A DNA stretch of 64,000 nucleotides, from the NCBI RefSeq assembly GCF_012958305.1, contig NZ_JABBYO010000011.1, positions 1-64,000 of the forward strand, in the 5' to 3' direction. Within the stretch, counting starts at the first letter, position 1, and each line of letters begins with the position of its first letter. This DNA is from Tautonia rosea (GTDB lineage: Bacteria; Planctomycetota; Planctomycetia; Isosphaerales; Isosphaeraceae). The position numbers and the translations under genes are program-made. Positions 25,744 to 34,309 of the stretch are shown piece by piece. The notes under the pieces were generated by a model. The model ran no database searches. It was not told where the DNA came from and saw only the letters and a list, made by a program, of their open reading frames with translations.

Positions 25744-26403
25744 TCAGGCCCCTCCTTTCTTCATCGCCTTGGCGGCGTCGAGCGCCGCCTGGAAGACACC
25801 GATGTAGGTGCCGCATCGGCAAATATTCCCGTCGAGCCCTTGCTTGATGTCGTCAAGCGTCGGCTCCTTGCCCGGGTTCTTTTCGAGCCAGGCCTGGCAA
25901 GCGGTGACGAACCCGGGGGTGCAGTAACCGCACATCAAAGCATCGTTCTGGAGGAACGACTGGGGAACGCTCCCTTCGTCGGTCTCGAAGCTTTCGAGCG
26001 TGCGGACCTCGTGGCCGGTGCAGGAGATGGCCAGGGTCGTGCAGGAGTACACGGCGTCGCCGTCGAGGATGACGGTGCAGGCACCGCAGCTGGCCCGGTC
26101 GCAGACGCGCTTCGGCCCGGTGACGTTCAGGCGGTTGCGGAGCGTGTCCAGCAGGGTCGAGCGGGGCTCGATGGTGACGCTCATCGCCTCGCCATTGACC
26201 TTCAGCTCGATCGGACAAGAGCCGGAGAAGATCTCGACGCCGTCGGCTTCGGAGACGTCGGCGCGGGCCTCGTGCATCGCCGTCTCGGCCGAGGTGGCCA
26301 TCACGGCGCCGGCGGCGGCCAGGCTCGAGCCGCGCAAAAAGTCGCGGCGGCTGTGGCCCGGTCGCGGTAATTCGGCCGGTGCCTTGTGGTCTTCAGGTGG
26401 CAT
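25744..26403 (-). CDS. Tat-exported 2Fe-2S subunit of a molybdenum hydroxylase
   Basis: This 219-residue protein starts at ATG 26403 behind gggagg. After a polar leader comes the twin-arginine signal HSRRDFLRGSSLAAAGAVM. The plant-type 2Fe-2S domain has CDRASCGACTVILDG and a later Cys (YSCTTLA). The second cluster has CGYCTPGFV and NICRCGTY. It is the first gene of the operon Fe-S, Mo, FAD, small protein, all on the minus strand. Tat export of this subunit, as in periplasmic aldehyde oxidoreductases, places the whole complex outside the cytoplasmic membrane. A longer frame to 26577 lacks a start of quality. Confidence 0.93.
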   Translation of the reverse strand: MPPEDHKAPAELPRPGHSRRDFLRGSSLAAAGAVMATSAETAMHEARADVSEADGVEIFSGSCPIELKVNGEAMSVTIEPRSTLLDTLRNRLNVTGPKRVCDRASCGACTVILDGDAVYSCTTLAISCTGHEVRTLESFETDEGSVPQSFLQNDALMCGYCTPGFVTACQAWLEKNPGKEPTLDDIKQGLDGNICRCGTYIGVFQAALDAAKAMKKGGA

Positions 26404-26620
26404 CGGGGGGACCTCCCTGGGATCGAGAACGTGTCGCGGATGATGCCGACACGCGCGGTTTGCAATCGCTCGGGCGGAGAACCGCGCAGGATGCACTATC
26501 GTCGGCCGCCGGACCGTTGGCAAGAGTCGGCCGCCCGAAATTGCGCGGATCTTTCGGCTCGGCAGGGCACGGCGCATTGATGCGGGAGAACGATTGCGAC
26601 CTCCCTCACGGAGGGTGCGG

Positions 26621-26876
26621 TCGAGTCCTCAAAAGGACGCACCGATCGACGACAAGGAACAGCCGACAGATTACCGCTTCCCGTCTTCAATCGGTGGGTT
26701 CACGGCTTTTCAGCGGGTGCCCCGGAGTCCGCGCCGCGAACCCCGGGCGGAGCCGCATGGGCCGGCCGCCCCCGGCCCGGGGTCCGCGCCGCGAACCCCG
26801 GGGCACCCGGATCTCACCCATTACGACGGGAAGCGGTACTACGGAAGGGCGGATCGGTGCGTCTTCGAAGACTCGA
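26621..26876. repeat. Compound inverted-repeat element, copy 2 (inverted, expanded)
   Basis: It is a reverse-oriented relative of 21573-21750. ACCGCTTCCCGTCTTCAATC is followed by GGGTGCCCCGGAGTCCGCGC, then by a 50-base insertion. A second GGGTCCGCGCCGCGAACCCC follows, then GACGGGAAGCGGTACTACGG. The copy ends with CGGTGCGTCTTCGAAGACTC at 26855-26874, identical to the right arm of stem 1 in copy 1. The left stem arm (from 26623) is decayed. The element fills most of the spacer between the hydroxylase operon and the thiO-like gene. Confidence 0.75.
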
Positions 26877-26956
26877 CGACATCCTACAGGAGCGATGCGG
26901 CCGATCGGCGCCGGGAGGCCCGATCTGGTAGGATCGGAAACCTCGAAGGAGGAGCG

Positions 26957-28111
26957 ATGCCGGAGCTTGAGACTGCGGATGTGGTGATCATTGGCGGCGG
27001 AGTGGTCGGTCTGTCGATCGCCTATGTGCTGGCCACCGAAGGGCTGCGCCCGGTGGTGCTCGATCGCCGCGAAATGGGTCGCGAGGCAAGCTGGGCCGGC
27101 GCGGGGATCATCGCTCCCGGCTCGGACAAGCCGCACCCCTTGCCAATGGCCCGCTTGCGAACCCGAAGCGCCGAGCTGTACCCAAGGTGGTCGGATCGGC
27201 TCCGCGAGCTGACCGGCATCGACAACGGCTACCGACGCTGCGGGGCGGTCGATGTGGCGCTCGACGCCAAGCAAGAAAACGACCTGAAGGCCGCGGCGGG
27301 GCGCTGGCGATCGGAGGGGATTGCCTTCGAACGGCTGGAGCCGGGGGACTTCGATCGGGTCGAGCCGAGCCTCAACCCTGAGCTTCGGGTGGCGTACTTC
27401 GTCCCTGATCGGGCCCAGGTGCGAAACCCGAGGCACCTGCAGGCGCTGGCGACCGCCTGCGATCGGCTCGGGGGGCGACTGCGCCCAGGGGTCCCCTGCA
27501 CCGGATTTGAGACCTCTCGGGGGAAGGTGATCGCGGTGCAGACGCCGGAAGGGCCGATTCCGTGCGGCTCGGCGGTCGTCTCCGCCGGACCGTGGACCGA
27601 GGCGGTGCTGGATTCGGCGGGCGTTCGCGTGCCGACCCCGCCGATTAAGGGGCAAATCGTTCTCCTGAACAGCCATCGTCCCATCTTGCGGCGGATCGTC
27701 GAGCTGGAAGACCGCTATCTGGTTCCGCGAGACGACGGCCGGGTGCTCGTCGGCGCGACCGAGGAAGACGCAGGGTTCGACACGAGGCCCACGGCCTCGG
27801 TCGCTCGCGAGCTGATCGACCTGGCGATCCGGCTCTGCCCCATTTTGGCCGAGGCCTCGGTCGAAACGACCTGGGCCGGGCTTCGTCCGGGGAGCATGGA
27901 TTCGAGGCCGATCATCGGACCGGCTCCGGAGGCCGAGAACCTGTTGATCGCCACCGGACACCGCCGCGCGGGCTTGCAGCTTTCTCCCGCCACGGCCGAA
28001 CTGGTGGCTGATCTGATTCTCGGCCGGGCTCCGTCGATCGACCTGACCGACTTCCGCGCGGATCGGCCGGAGTCGTCGACTCAGGCCTTGCCCGACGCGT
28101 TCCGGTCCTGA
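26957..28111 (+). CDS. thiO: Glycine oxidase, ThiO-like FAD-dependent amine oxidase
   Basis: This 384-residue protein starts at ATG 26957 behind aaggagg. The dinucleotide-binding motif is VVIIGGGVVGLSIAYVLATE, followed by LDRREMGREASWAGAGIIAP, which is very typical of ThiO. The C-terminal part has TPPIKGQIVLLNS, VLVGATEEDAGFDTRPT and WAGLRPGSMDSRPIIGP, then ATGHRRAGLQLSPATAELVA, the flavin-closing motif. It oxidises glycine to the imine used in thiazole synthesis for thiamine. Other thiamine genes are not next to it in this window, so other D- or secondary amino acids remain possible substrates. Confidence 0.85.
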   Translation: MPELETADVVIIGGGVVGLSIAYVLATEGLRPVVLDRREMGREASWAGAGIIAPGSDKPHPLPMARLRTRSAELYPRWSDRLRELTGIDNGYRRCGAVDVALDAKQENDLKAAAGRWRSEGIAFERLEPGDFDRVEPSLNPELRVAYFVPDRAQVRNPRHLQALATACDRLGGRLRPGVPCTGFETSRGKVIAVQTPEGPIPCGSAVVSAGPWTEAVLDSAGVRVPTPPIKGQIVLLNSHRPILRRIVELEDRYLVPRDDGRVLVGATEEDAGFDTRPTASVARELIDLAIRLCPILAEASVETTWAGLRPGSMDSRPIIGPAPEAENLLIATGHRRAGLQLSPATAELVADLILGRAPSIDLTDFRADRPESSTQALPDAFRS

Positions 28112-28181
28112 GAACCGGAACGATCGGCCCTGTCGTACCCCTACGACTTCAGCTCGGGTGTCAACGTCTTCACGAAACGGG

Positions 28182-28520
28182 ATGGCGATGCATCACAAAG
28201 GTTACGACATCATCTATGCCGATCCCGATACGCTGGACGAGGTCCGTTGCCGGGTCTGCGGCACGTTCTGCGACGTGAAGCGAGGGGTGCCGACCTCGGC
28301 CGGTTTTTCCGAGTCACTTGCAGGATCGAAGCGTCTCCGAGATGTCTTTACCTGCCCCCATGCGGCGACCGAGTGGCATGTGCTGGCGCTGAAACTCGTT
28401 CAGGAGATCGAGCGGACGCCGAGCAAACGCCTGGCCGAGCTGATGCGCCTCGACCTGCGCGACCTCCTCTCCGAACACGTCCCCGACGACGCATCCCACG
28501 CCCCCGAATGGCTCGGATAG
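28182..28520 (+). CDS. Hypothetical protein with possible zinc-binding cysteines, 112 residues
   Basis: This soluble protein starts at ATG 28182 (MAMHHKGYDIIYADPD); ATG 28188 is an alternative. It contains CRVCGTFCDV and later FTCPHAATEWH, which could together bind one zinc ion. The C-terminal half is helical and charged (RLAELMRLDLRDLLSEHVPD). No family is recognised. It follows the thiO-like gene by 70 bases on the same strand. The frame extends upstream to 28158 without a better ribosome site. Confidence 0.65.
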   Translation: MAMHHKGYDIIYADPDTLDEVRCRVCGTFCDVKRGVPTSAGFSESLAGSKRLRDVFTCPHAATEWHVLALKLVQEIERTPSKRLAELMRLDLRDLLSEHVPDDASHAPEWLG

Positions 28521-28659
28521 ACGATGCTCGATCCGAGGGAACGGGGAAGGGCCTGCGAATTCAAGCATTCAACCCGTCACACATGATCTGACATTCTTTA
28601 AGAAAAAATGCTTGACAATTGGTTGCGCCTCGCCGACGCTGCCATGACAACGGTCGTGA

Positions 28660-28724
28660 AGACGTGAACGTCTCGATGAATCATACGTCCGAGTGTGATT
28701 CGTCGTTTCAATTGAACGTTCAAT
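28660..28724. promoter_or_regulatory. Two short palindromes in the promoter region of the lipoprotein operon
   Basis: AGACGTGAACGTCT (28660-28673) and ATTGAACGTTCAAT (28711-28724, a perfect 14-bp palindrome) lie in the 313-base gap before the lipoprotein gene. TTGACA is at 28612-28617 but has no convincing -10 partner. The palindromes are candidate operators. Nothing else is seen in the gap, which is AT-richer than the coding DNA. Confidence 0.35.
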
Positions 28725-28833
28725 ACGGTAGGGAACAGCGGGAGTACGGCCTGTTCGCTGAACCTGAATTGTCCCGAAGCTGAAGCTGGTCGGGCGGCTG
28801 ACGGTTCGGCCGTGTCGCAACACGTGAAGAATC

Positions 28834-29286
28834 ATGCAAAACAGACGTTCATTGATCGGCGCACTGTTCCTGATGGCCACCGCCGGATGCGGGGGTGGCG
28901 ACGGCGTGGCCCTTTCAGGAGCGGTCACGTTCCAGGGTCAGCCAGTTGAGGATGGGATGATTCAGTTCATTTCCAATGATGCTGCCGGGGAAGGACGATC
29001 GGCCGGTGCGCCGATTGTGGCGGGGAAGTATGCGATCGCCCGCAATGGCGGGCCGCCCCCGGGTTCCTATCGGGTCGAGGTGACGTCGTACCAGGAGGTT
29101 CGACCCCAGTCGGCTGAGGAGCTGGGCGGGACGATGTTCGGACGCGATCCGAGCGAACTGGGGATTGCTCCCGAGGCGCTGATGGTCCGCGAGAACGTCA
29201 TTCCCGAGAGTTATAACACCAACAGCAAGCTGACCGTCACGATCCCTTCGCAACGGAACTTCCAGTACGACGTCGAGATTCCCTGA
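28834..29286 (+). CDS. Exported lipoprotein with a carboxypeptidase-regulatory-like (beta-sandwich) domain
   Basis: This 150-residue protein starts at ATG 28834. A lipoprotein signal (LIGALFLMATAGC) has Cys19 as the likely lipidation site. The mature part reads LSGAVTFQGQPVEDGMIQFI, then GAPIVAGKYAIA and PPPGSYRVEVTSY. This is the transthyretin-like sandwich found in many planctomycete lipoproteins next to DUF1559 genes. It is followed directly by such a gene. Its function is unknown; a surface or envelope role fits the signal. Confidence 0.82.
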   Translation: MQNRRSLIGALFLMATAGCGGGDGVALSGAVTFQGQPVEDGMIQFISNDAAGEGRSAGAPIVAGKYAIARNGGPPPGSYRVEVTSYQEVRPQSAEELGGTMFGRDPSELGIAPEALMVRENVIPESYNTNSKLTVTIPSQRNFQYDVEIP

Positions 29287-29367
29287 TCGGGACAGGTTGT
29301 TCCACGGCCGTCCGCGTTGGTACGGCCTGGTGTTCGTTTCACCGTCCGAGGCAGAGGAGTGTGTTCC

Positions 29368-30309
29368 ATGCACCATCGTCGTCATCGCAGCGGGTTTACC
29401 TTGATCGAGCTGCTGGTGGTCATCGCGATCATCGGCGTCCTGATCGCGCTCTTGCTTCCGGCTGTGCAATCGGCCCGAGAAGCGGCGCGACGTGCCCAGT
29501 GCGTCAACAACCTGAAGCAGATCGGCATCGCTCTTCATAACTATCACGACTCACTCGGCTCATTCCCGATGGGCACGATCATCAATGCCCCGGGCTGGCC
29601 GAACTTGCCCAGCCTGCGGACCCCCTGGTCGTTCCATATCCTCCGGTACCTGGAGGAAGGGAACCTGGGGAACGCCCTGAACTTCGAGGTGGGGATTGCC
29701 GGGCCGGGCTGGCAAGGGTCTCATGCAAACATGAGCATTGTGGCCACGCGGGTTGCCACCTACAACTGCCCCTCGGACACCCCGCAGGTCTTCCTGGCCG
29801 ACTGGCGGCCGAAGTACAACTACGGCCCGAACTGGGGCAACACCAACCTTGGCCAGCTGAACGTAGGAGACCCGGCAACCGACGGGATTCGCTACCTTCG
29901 CGCTCCGTTTACCGTCAACCGCGTGGCCGGGATGCGCGACTTCCGCGACGGCACGAGCAACACGATTATGGTCTCCGAGCTGCTCCAGGCCTCCGAGCTT
30001 CGAGACATGCGCTCCGAGTGGTGGAACGACACCGACTGCAACTTCATGACCCGCACTCCGCCGAACACCACGATCCCCGACTTCATGCCCGCCTGGTGCG
30101 TGAGCCGGCCGGGAGACAACGAGCCTTGCGTCGTCGGCGGCGGCTGGAACGACCTGTACATGGCCAGCCGGAGCCGTCACCCTGGTGGCGTGAACACCCT
30201 TTACGGGGATGGATCGGTTCGGTTCACCAAGAGCACGATCGCCTTGCCCATCTGGCGATCTCTCGGCAGCATGAGCGGCGGCGAGGTGATTAGCGCCGAC
30301 CAGTTCTGA
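29368..30309 (+). CDS. DUF1559 protein with type IV pilin-like N-terminus
   Basis: This 313-residue protein starts at ATG 29368. The prepilin cleavage and methylation region is RSGFTLIELLVVIAIIGVL, followed by LIALLLPAVQSAREAARRAQ and CVNNLKQIGIALHNYHD, both diagnostic of the DUF1559 (SBP_bac_10) family. The C-terminus has RHPGGVNTLYGDGSVRF, the H-x9-DG motif. These proteins are greatly expanded in planctomycetes and are thought to form pseudopilin-like surface structures. It lies 81 bases after the lipoprotein gene. An upstream frame to 29317 has no good start. Confidence 0.95.
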   Translation: MHHRRHRSGFTLIELLVVIAIIGVLIALLLPAVQSAREAARRAQCVNNLKQIGIALHNYHDSLGSFPMGTIINAPGWPNLPSLRTPWSFHILRYLEEGNLGNALNFEVGIAGPGWQGSHANMSIVATRVATYNCPSDTPQVFLADWRPKYNYGPNWGNTNLGQLNVGDPATDGIRYLRAPFTVNRVAGMRDFRDGTSNTIMVSELLQASELRDMRSEWWNDTDCNFMTRTPPNTTIPDFMPAWCVSRPGDNEPCVVGGGWNDLYMASRSRHPGGVNTLYGDGSVRFTKSTIALPIWRSLGSMSGGEVISADQF

Positions 30310-30353
30310 GCGGTGTTCATCCCTGGATTGAAACTCCGATCGGAGCGTTTGCG

Positions 30354-31430
30354 TTGACCCGGCAGGCTTCGACGACCCTCGGGGGCGATTCCTCGCTCCC
30401 GAGACGGTCGAAACGTTCGGTCGTCCGAACGCTGGCGATCGTCGTTCTGGCGGCCGTCGCGGTGGCGGGACCGGTCGGATGGGGCATCTCCCGATCACGA
30501 GCGTACCGCGTCTGGTCGGCTGATCGGGCGTTGAACCAGGGGGAACCCGAGCGGGCCATCGACCGTCTCGGCCCCTGGAAAACCTCGGACGATCCCCGGG
30601 CGGTGGCAATTGTGGCTCGGGCGCAGATCGCCCGGGGAAATCCGGAGTCGGCCCTGCGATTACTCGAAGCCCGGCTCGCCCATCGAGTCGAGCTAGGTTG
30701 GCTCCAGTTGCTGGGAGAGACGGCCCTGAGCGTTGGTGATCTGACCCGCGCGATCGAGGCGTTCGAGGCCCTCAACGCCCGGCAGCCGGATCACCCGCCG
30801 ACCCTCGCCCGCCTGGCCGAGCTGTCCGAACCGCTCCGCGGTCCGGCCGAGGCCGATCGGCGCTACCAGGACCTCGAACGCCTGGAGCCAGAGAACCCCG
30901 AGTGGCCGAAGCAACGCGGTCGGATCCTACTGGGCACCGATCGTTACGCCCTGTCGGCCAAGACGCTAGAGGCGTCCCTCCTCCTCGCCCCGAACGACTC
31001 GGAAGCACGTCTCTGGCTGGCCGAGGCGCTCTACCTTTCCGGCGATCCGGCCGCCAGTCTCGAACAGTTGGAGATCTGTCGACAGGACGAAGGCGGACGC
31101 AACGACCGAGTGGAGGTGGCCCGCGCCGAGTGTCTGCGGGCCCTGGGCCGGACCGAGGAGGCGGCGGAGGTCCTCGATCAGCTGCTCGACCGATCACCGA
31201 ACGATGCCGACGCCCTTCGCCTGCGGGCCGAGCTGGCGCTCGAACGCGGTGCGATCGATCAGGCGGCCGACCTGCTCAACCGGGCCGTGACCGAGTCCCC
31301 GAGTGACTGGCGGATTCATTACCAACTGTCGATTGTTCTGGCCCGGCTGGGACGTGACGAGGAGGCTCGCCATCACGCCGAGCGAATGACCGTCGAGCGG
31401 GAGCGGGCCCGATTCGCTCCCGCTCGCTGA
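30354..31430 (+). CDS. Membrane-anchored TPR protein
   Basis: This 358-residue protein starts at TTG 30354 with a GGAG about eight bases upstream. It has one N-terminal membrane helix (VVRTLAIVVLAAVAVAGPVG) and then at least seven tetratricopeptide-like helix pairs (for example NPESALRLLEARLAH, LTRAIEAFEALNARQPDHPP, NDADALRLRAELALERGAID). TPR arrays mediate protein-protein contacts. It is followed by the ASPIC/UnbV gene with a gap of about 30 bases, an arrangement seen in other planctomycetes. The target is unknown. Confidence 0.8.
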   Translation: MTRQASTTLGGDSSLPRRSKRSVVRTLAIVVLAAVAVAGPVGWGISRSRAYRVWSADRALNQGEPERAIDRLGPWKTSDDPRAVAIVARAQIARGNPESALRLLEARLAHRVELGWLQLLGETALSVGDLTRAIEAFEALNARQPDHPPTLARLAELSEPLRGPAEADRRYQDLERLEPENPEWPKQRGRILLGTDRYALSAKTLEASLLLAPNDSEARLWLAEALYLSGDPAASLEQLEICRQDEGGRNDRVEVARAECLRALGRTEEAAEVLDQLLDRSPNDADALRLRAELALERGAIDQAADLLNRAVTESPSDWRIHYQLSIVLARLGRDEEARHHAERMTVERERARFAPAR

Positions 31431-31462
31431 GGATCGCACGCGGGATTGAGGAGTTGAGCACA

Positions 31463-33253
31463 TTGACGAACTTGGGAGAGAGTCCTCGTTCGGCTGGGAT
31501 CCAACTGGCGTTGATCTGGGCGCTGGTCGCCCTGATCGCATCGGGGCTGAGCTGCACGGTGCAACCTGCGGCTGGGCCGGAGGCAGGCGATCGCCCCGAT
31601 CCAGAGGTTGCCGCCGGAGACTTGCCGACGGAATCGACGACCCATGACCTGGCCTTCTCCGAGGTTTCCGGAACGGGGATCGACGCGGTCTATCGCAATG
31701 GCGAGGAAACCGGGGCGCTGGCGATCCTCGAATCGCTCGGCGGCGGGGTGGCCGTGTTCGACTTCGACCGCGATGGCCGGCCCGACCTCTTTTTTCCGGG
31801 AGGGGGCCAGATCGTGCCCTCGGCCGGGGGCCTGACGGTCGAAGGGCTGCCGGGCCGGCTTTATCGGAATCTCGGGGGCTGGCGTTTCGAGGACGTGACC
31901 GAACAGGCCGGTTTCGACGACGCCTCACGCTACTCGCACGGCTGCACGGTCGGAGATTTCGACAACGATGGGTTCCTTGATTTGCTCGTTACCTCCTATC
32001 AAGGGCTCTCACTCTATCACAACATCGGCGGCACGTTCGTCGATGTGACCGAGGCCGCCGGACTGACCGAGCCAGGCTGGGCGACCTCGGCCGCCTGGCT
32101 CGATGCCGATGGTGACGGGCTGCTCGATCTTTATGTGGCCCGGTACGTCAACTGGTCTCCCGAGCACAACCCGGAGTGCCGCTATCACTCGTCGGGAGAT
32201 GTTGACATCTGCTCCCCTTCAGTGTTCGAACCGCTGCGCGACTTGTTCTACCGGAACCAGGGAGACGGCACCTTCAAGGAAATCGGCCGAGAAGCTGGGC
32301 TGGTCGATGGGGGCAAGGGGCTTGGCGTGGTGGCGGCCGATCTCGACGGCGACCGCTTGATCGACGTGTACGTTGCCAACGATACGACTCCGAATTGGCT
32401 GTACCGAAACCGGGGTGACGGCACCTTCGAGGAAATCGGCCAGCTCTCGGGGGCCGCGCTCAGTGCCGAGGGGGTGGCCACCGGCAGCATGGGGGTGGCC
32501 GTGGGCGACCTCGACGGCGATGGCGATCTCGACCTCTGGGTGACGAACTACGAGGGAGAGATCAACGAGTTCTACCGAAACGACGGTGCCATGCAGTTCG
32601 TTCCGATCGGTCTTGCGTCGGGCCTTGGCGCAGCGAGCCGGCCGCTCGTCGGCTGGGGAACCGTGCTGGTTGATGGCGACGGCAACGGTCTGCCCGAGGT
32701 CTTCGTGGCCAATGGCCATTTGATGCACCGTCTGCCCGGCACCCCCCGCCCTCAGCCGTCGATGCTCTTTCAGCGTGCTCCTGACTCGGGCCGATTCGAG
32801 CCGTTGCGGTTTGATTCGGAATCCTGGTTTTCCCAACATCGTGATGCGCGCGGGGTGGCCGTGGGGGACCTCGACGGCGACGGCGACCCCGATCTGGTCG
32901 TCGTCCCTCAGAACGCCCCGGTCAGCCTGTTGCGGAACGACAGCCTAGAGCCGTCGCGGTTTCTTCGGGTCCGCCTCGAAGGAACAGAAAGCAACCGATC
33001 GGCCGTCGGAGCGACGGTGATCGTCTCGGCGGGGGCGCGATCGCAGAGCATTCCGCTCGTGGGAGGCGGCAGCTACCTGTCCCAAACTGACGCACAACTG
33101 CTGATCGGATTAGGCACCGCGCCGATCGCCGATCGGGTTGAGGTGCACTGGCCGAGCGGTCAGACCGACCGGCACGACGACCTCGAAGCCGGCCTCTCCT
33201 GGCTCTTGAGAGAGGGGGAAGCGGCACAGCTCGATCCGACGTCTCACGACTGA
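31463..33253 (+). CDS. VCBS/FG-GAP propeller protein with ASPIC/UnbV domain (CRTAC1-like)
   Basis: The gene starts at TTG 31463, nine bases after GAGGAG; TTG 31454 is an alternative. After a hydrophobic export signal (QLALIWALVALIASGLSC) come repeated calcium-binding FG-GAP motifs, such as VFDFDRDGRPDLFFPG, VGDFDNDGFLDLLV, WLDADGDGLLDLYVARY and VGDLDGDGDLDLWVTNYEG. The end carries the ASPIC/UnbV block, with VGATVIVSAGARSQS and VEVHWPSGQTD. The protein should be an exported seven-bladed propeller. It forms a transcription group with the lipoprotein, DUF1559 and TPR genes upstream and converges with the FKBP gene. Confidence 0.9.
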   Translation: MTNLGESPRSAGIQLALIWALVALIASGLSCTVQPAAGPEAGDRPDPEVAAGDLPTESTTHDLAFSEVSGTGIDAVYRNGEETGALAILESLGGGVAVFDFDRDGRPDLFFPGGGQIVPSAGGLTVEGLPGRLYRNLGGWRFEDVTEQAGFDDASRYSHGCTVGDFDNDGFLDLLVTSYQGLSLYHNIGGTFVDVTEAAGLTEPGWATSAAWLDADGDGLLDLYVARYVNWSPEHNPECRYHSSGDVDICSPSVFEPLRDLFYRNQGDGTFKEIGREAGLVDGGKGLGVVAADLDGDRLIDVYVANDTTPNWLYRNRGDGTFEEIGQLSGAALSAEGVATGSMGVAVGDLDGDGDLDLWVTNYEGEINEFYRNDGAMQFVPIGLASGLGAASRPLVGWGTVLVDGDGNGLPEVFVANGHLMHRLPGTPRPQPSMLFQRAPDSGRFEPLRFDSESWFSQHRDARGVAVGDLDGDGDPDLVVVPQNAPVSLLRNDSLEPSRFLRVRLEGTESNRSAVGATVIVSAGARSQSIPLVGGGSYLSQTDAQLLIGLGTAPIADRVEVHWPSGQTDRHDDLEAGLSWLLREGEAAQLDPTSHD

Positions 33254-33256
33254 TCC

Positions 33257-33937
33257 TTAAGACCCCTCGGTCGGCTCATCGGCCGAGGGGGCGTCGGCCT
33301 CCGCATCGGGAGCATCCGAGTCGGCGTCCGACTCCTCGGGAGCGTCGGCCGGTTCGGTGGCGATCTCCAGCAGCTCGACCTCATAGAGGATGGTCGAGTT
33401 TGGAGGGATCGAGGGAAGCTGGTCGGCCTGCATCGCCCCGTCGAGCGGGAGTTCCTTGCCGGGAGCGTATTCGCCGAAGGTGCCGAGCGCTCCATAGGCA
33501 AGATTGGCCGGAACGACCAGACGACGCACCTCGCCGAGCTTCATGCCGGTAATCCCTTCATTGAACCCCTGCACGGCGCGGGGGTCGCCGATGGTGTGGG
33601 TCCAGGGGGTTCCCCGATCTCGGCTGCTGTCGATCAGCTCGCCCCCTTCGAGGGTCGCGACGTAGTGCAGCACGACCCGATCGCCCGTCTTCGCCTGAGC
33701 CCCATCTCCGGCTCGAATCGTCTCGTAGACGAGCCCCGAGGCGGTGGCGATTTCCTCGCCTTCCTCGGTCGGTTCGTTGAACGACGGCGACGCCCCCCCG
33801 GACGGAGCGGGATCGACGGCCGGCATGAGCCCGGTCTCGTCGGTCAGTGTGCCCGCGGGATCGGGATCGACAGACACGCCGCAACCGAGCAGAGCAAGAC
33901 TGATCACGAGGACCATCAGACGGACAAGGTGTCGCAT
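33257..33937 (-). CDS. Exported FKBP-type peptidyl-prolyl cis-trans isomerase lipoprotein
   Basis: This 226-residue protein starts at ATG 33937 behind gaggag. The lipoprotein signal is VLVISLALLGC. A Pro/Glu-rich linker leads to the FKBP domain at residues of about 70-180: GDRVVLHYVATLEGGELIDS, then VQGFNEGITGMKLGEVRRLV and PANLAYGALG. The tail is very acidic (EESDADSDAPDAEADA). It speeds proline isomerisation in exported proteins. It converges with the ASPIC/UnbV gene with only three bases between the stop codons. Confidence 0.93.
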   Translation of the reverse strand: MRHLVRLMVLVISLALLGCGVSVDPDPAGTLTDETGLMPAVDPAPSGGASPSFNEPTEEGEEIATASGLVYETIRAGDGAQAKTGDRVVLHYVATLEGGELIDSSRDRGTPWTHTIGDPRAVQGFNEGITGMKLGEVRRLVVPANLAYGALGTFGEYAPGKELPLDGAMQADQLPSIPPNSTILYEVELLEIATEPADAPEESDADSDAPDAEADAPSADEPTEGS

Positions 33938-34309
33938 CGGTTGTTCGCTCCTCCACAGAAAGGGGGGGGGGATACCCCCGATCGCTTGAACCTGGCAAGG
34001 CGGAACGACCCAGGGACGCACCGAGGATAGGATCGACCTTGGGCTGATTCTCATGCTCCTGAACGTGTCGTACAAGGGGGAACCCGGACTGGCTGGCACA
34101 ATCGTCCCCTTCAGGAGCGTGCGGGGCGTCGTTCCAGATACTGATGCGACGGAAGCGTAAGCCAGGGTCGATTCGGATGCAGATCGACCACCGGGTTTGA
34201 CTCGATACGCGGCGTTTGTCGGTTGAGCTTTTCTGATCTAGGGTTTGGATATCAACGCGACTTCGGGTTGCACGGGTCAGGCAAAGCCCCCATCAATCAT
34301 GGTGCGCTC
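33938..34309. other. Intergenic region between divergent genes
   Basis: It should hold the promoters of the FKBP gene (minus) and the diguanylate cyclase gene (plus). A nine-G run lies near 33962. I see no gene or clear operator. Confidence 0.4.
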
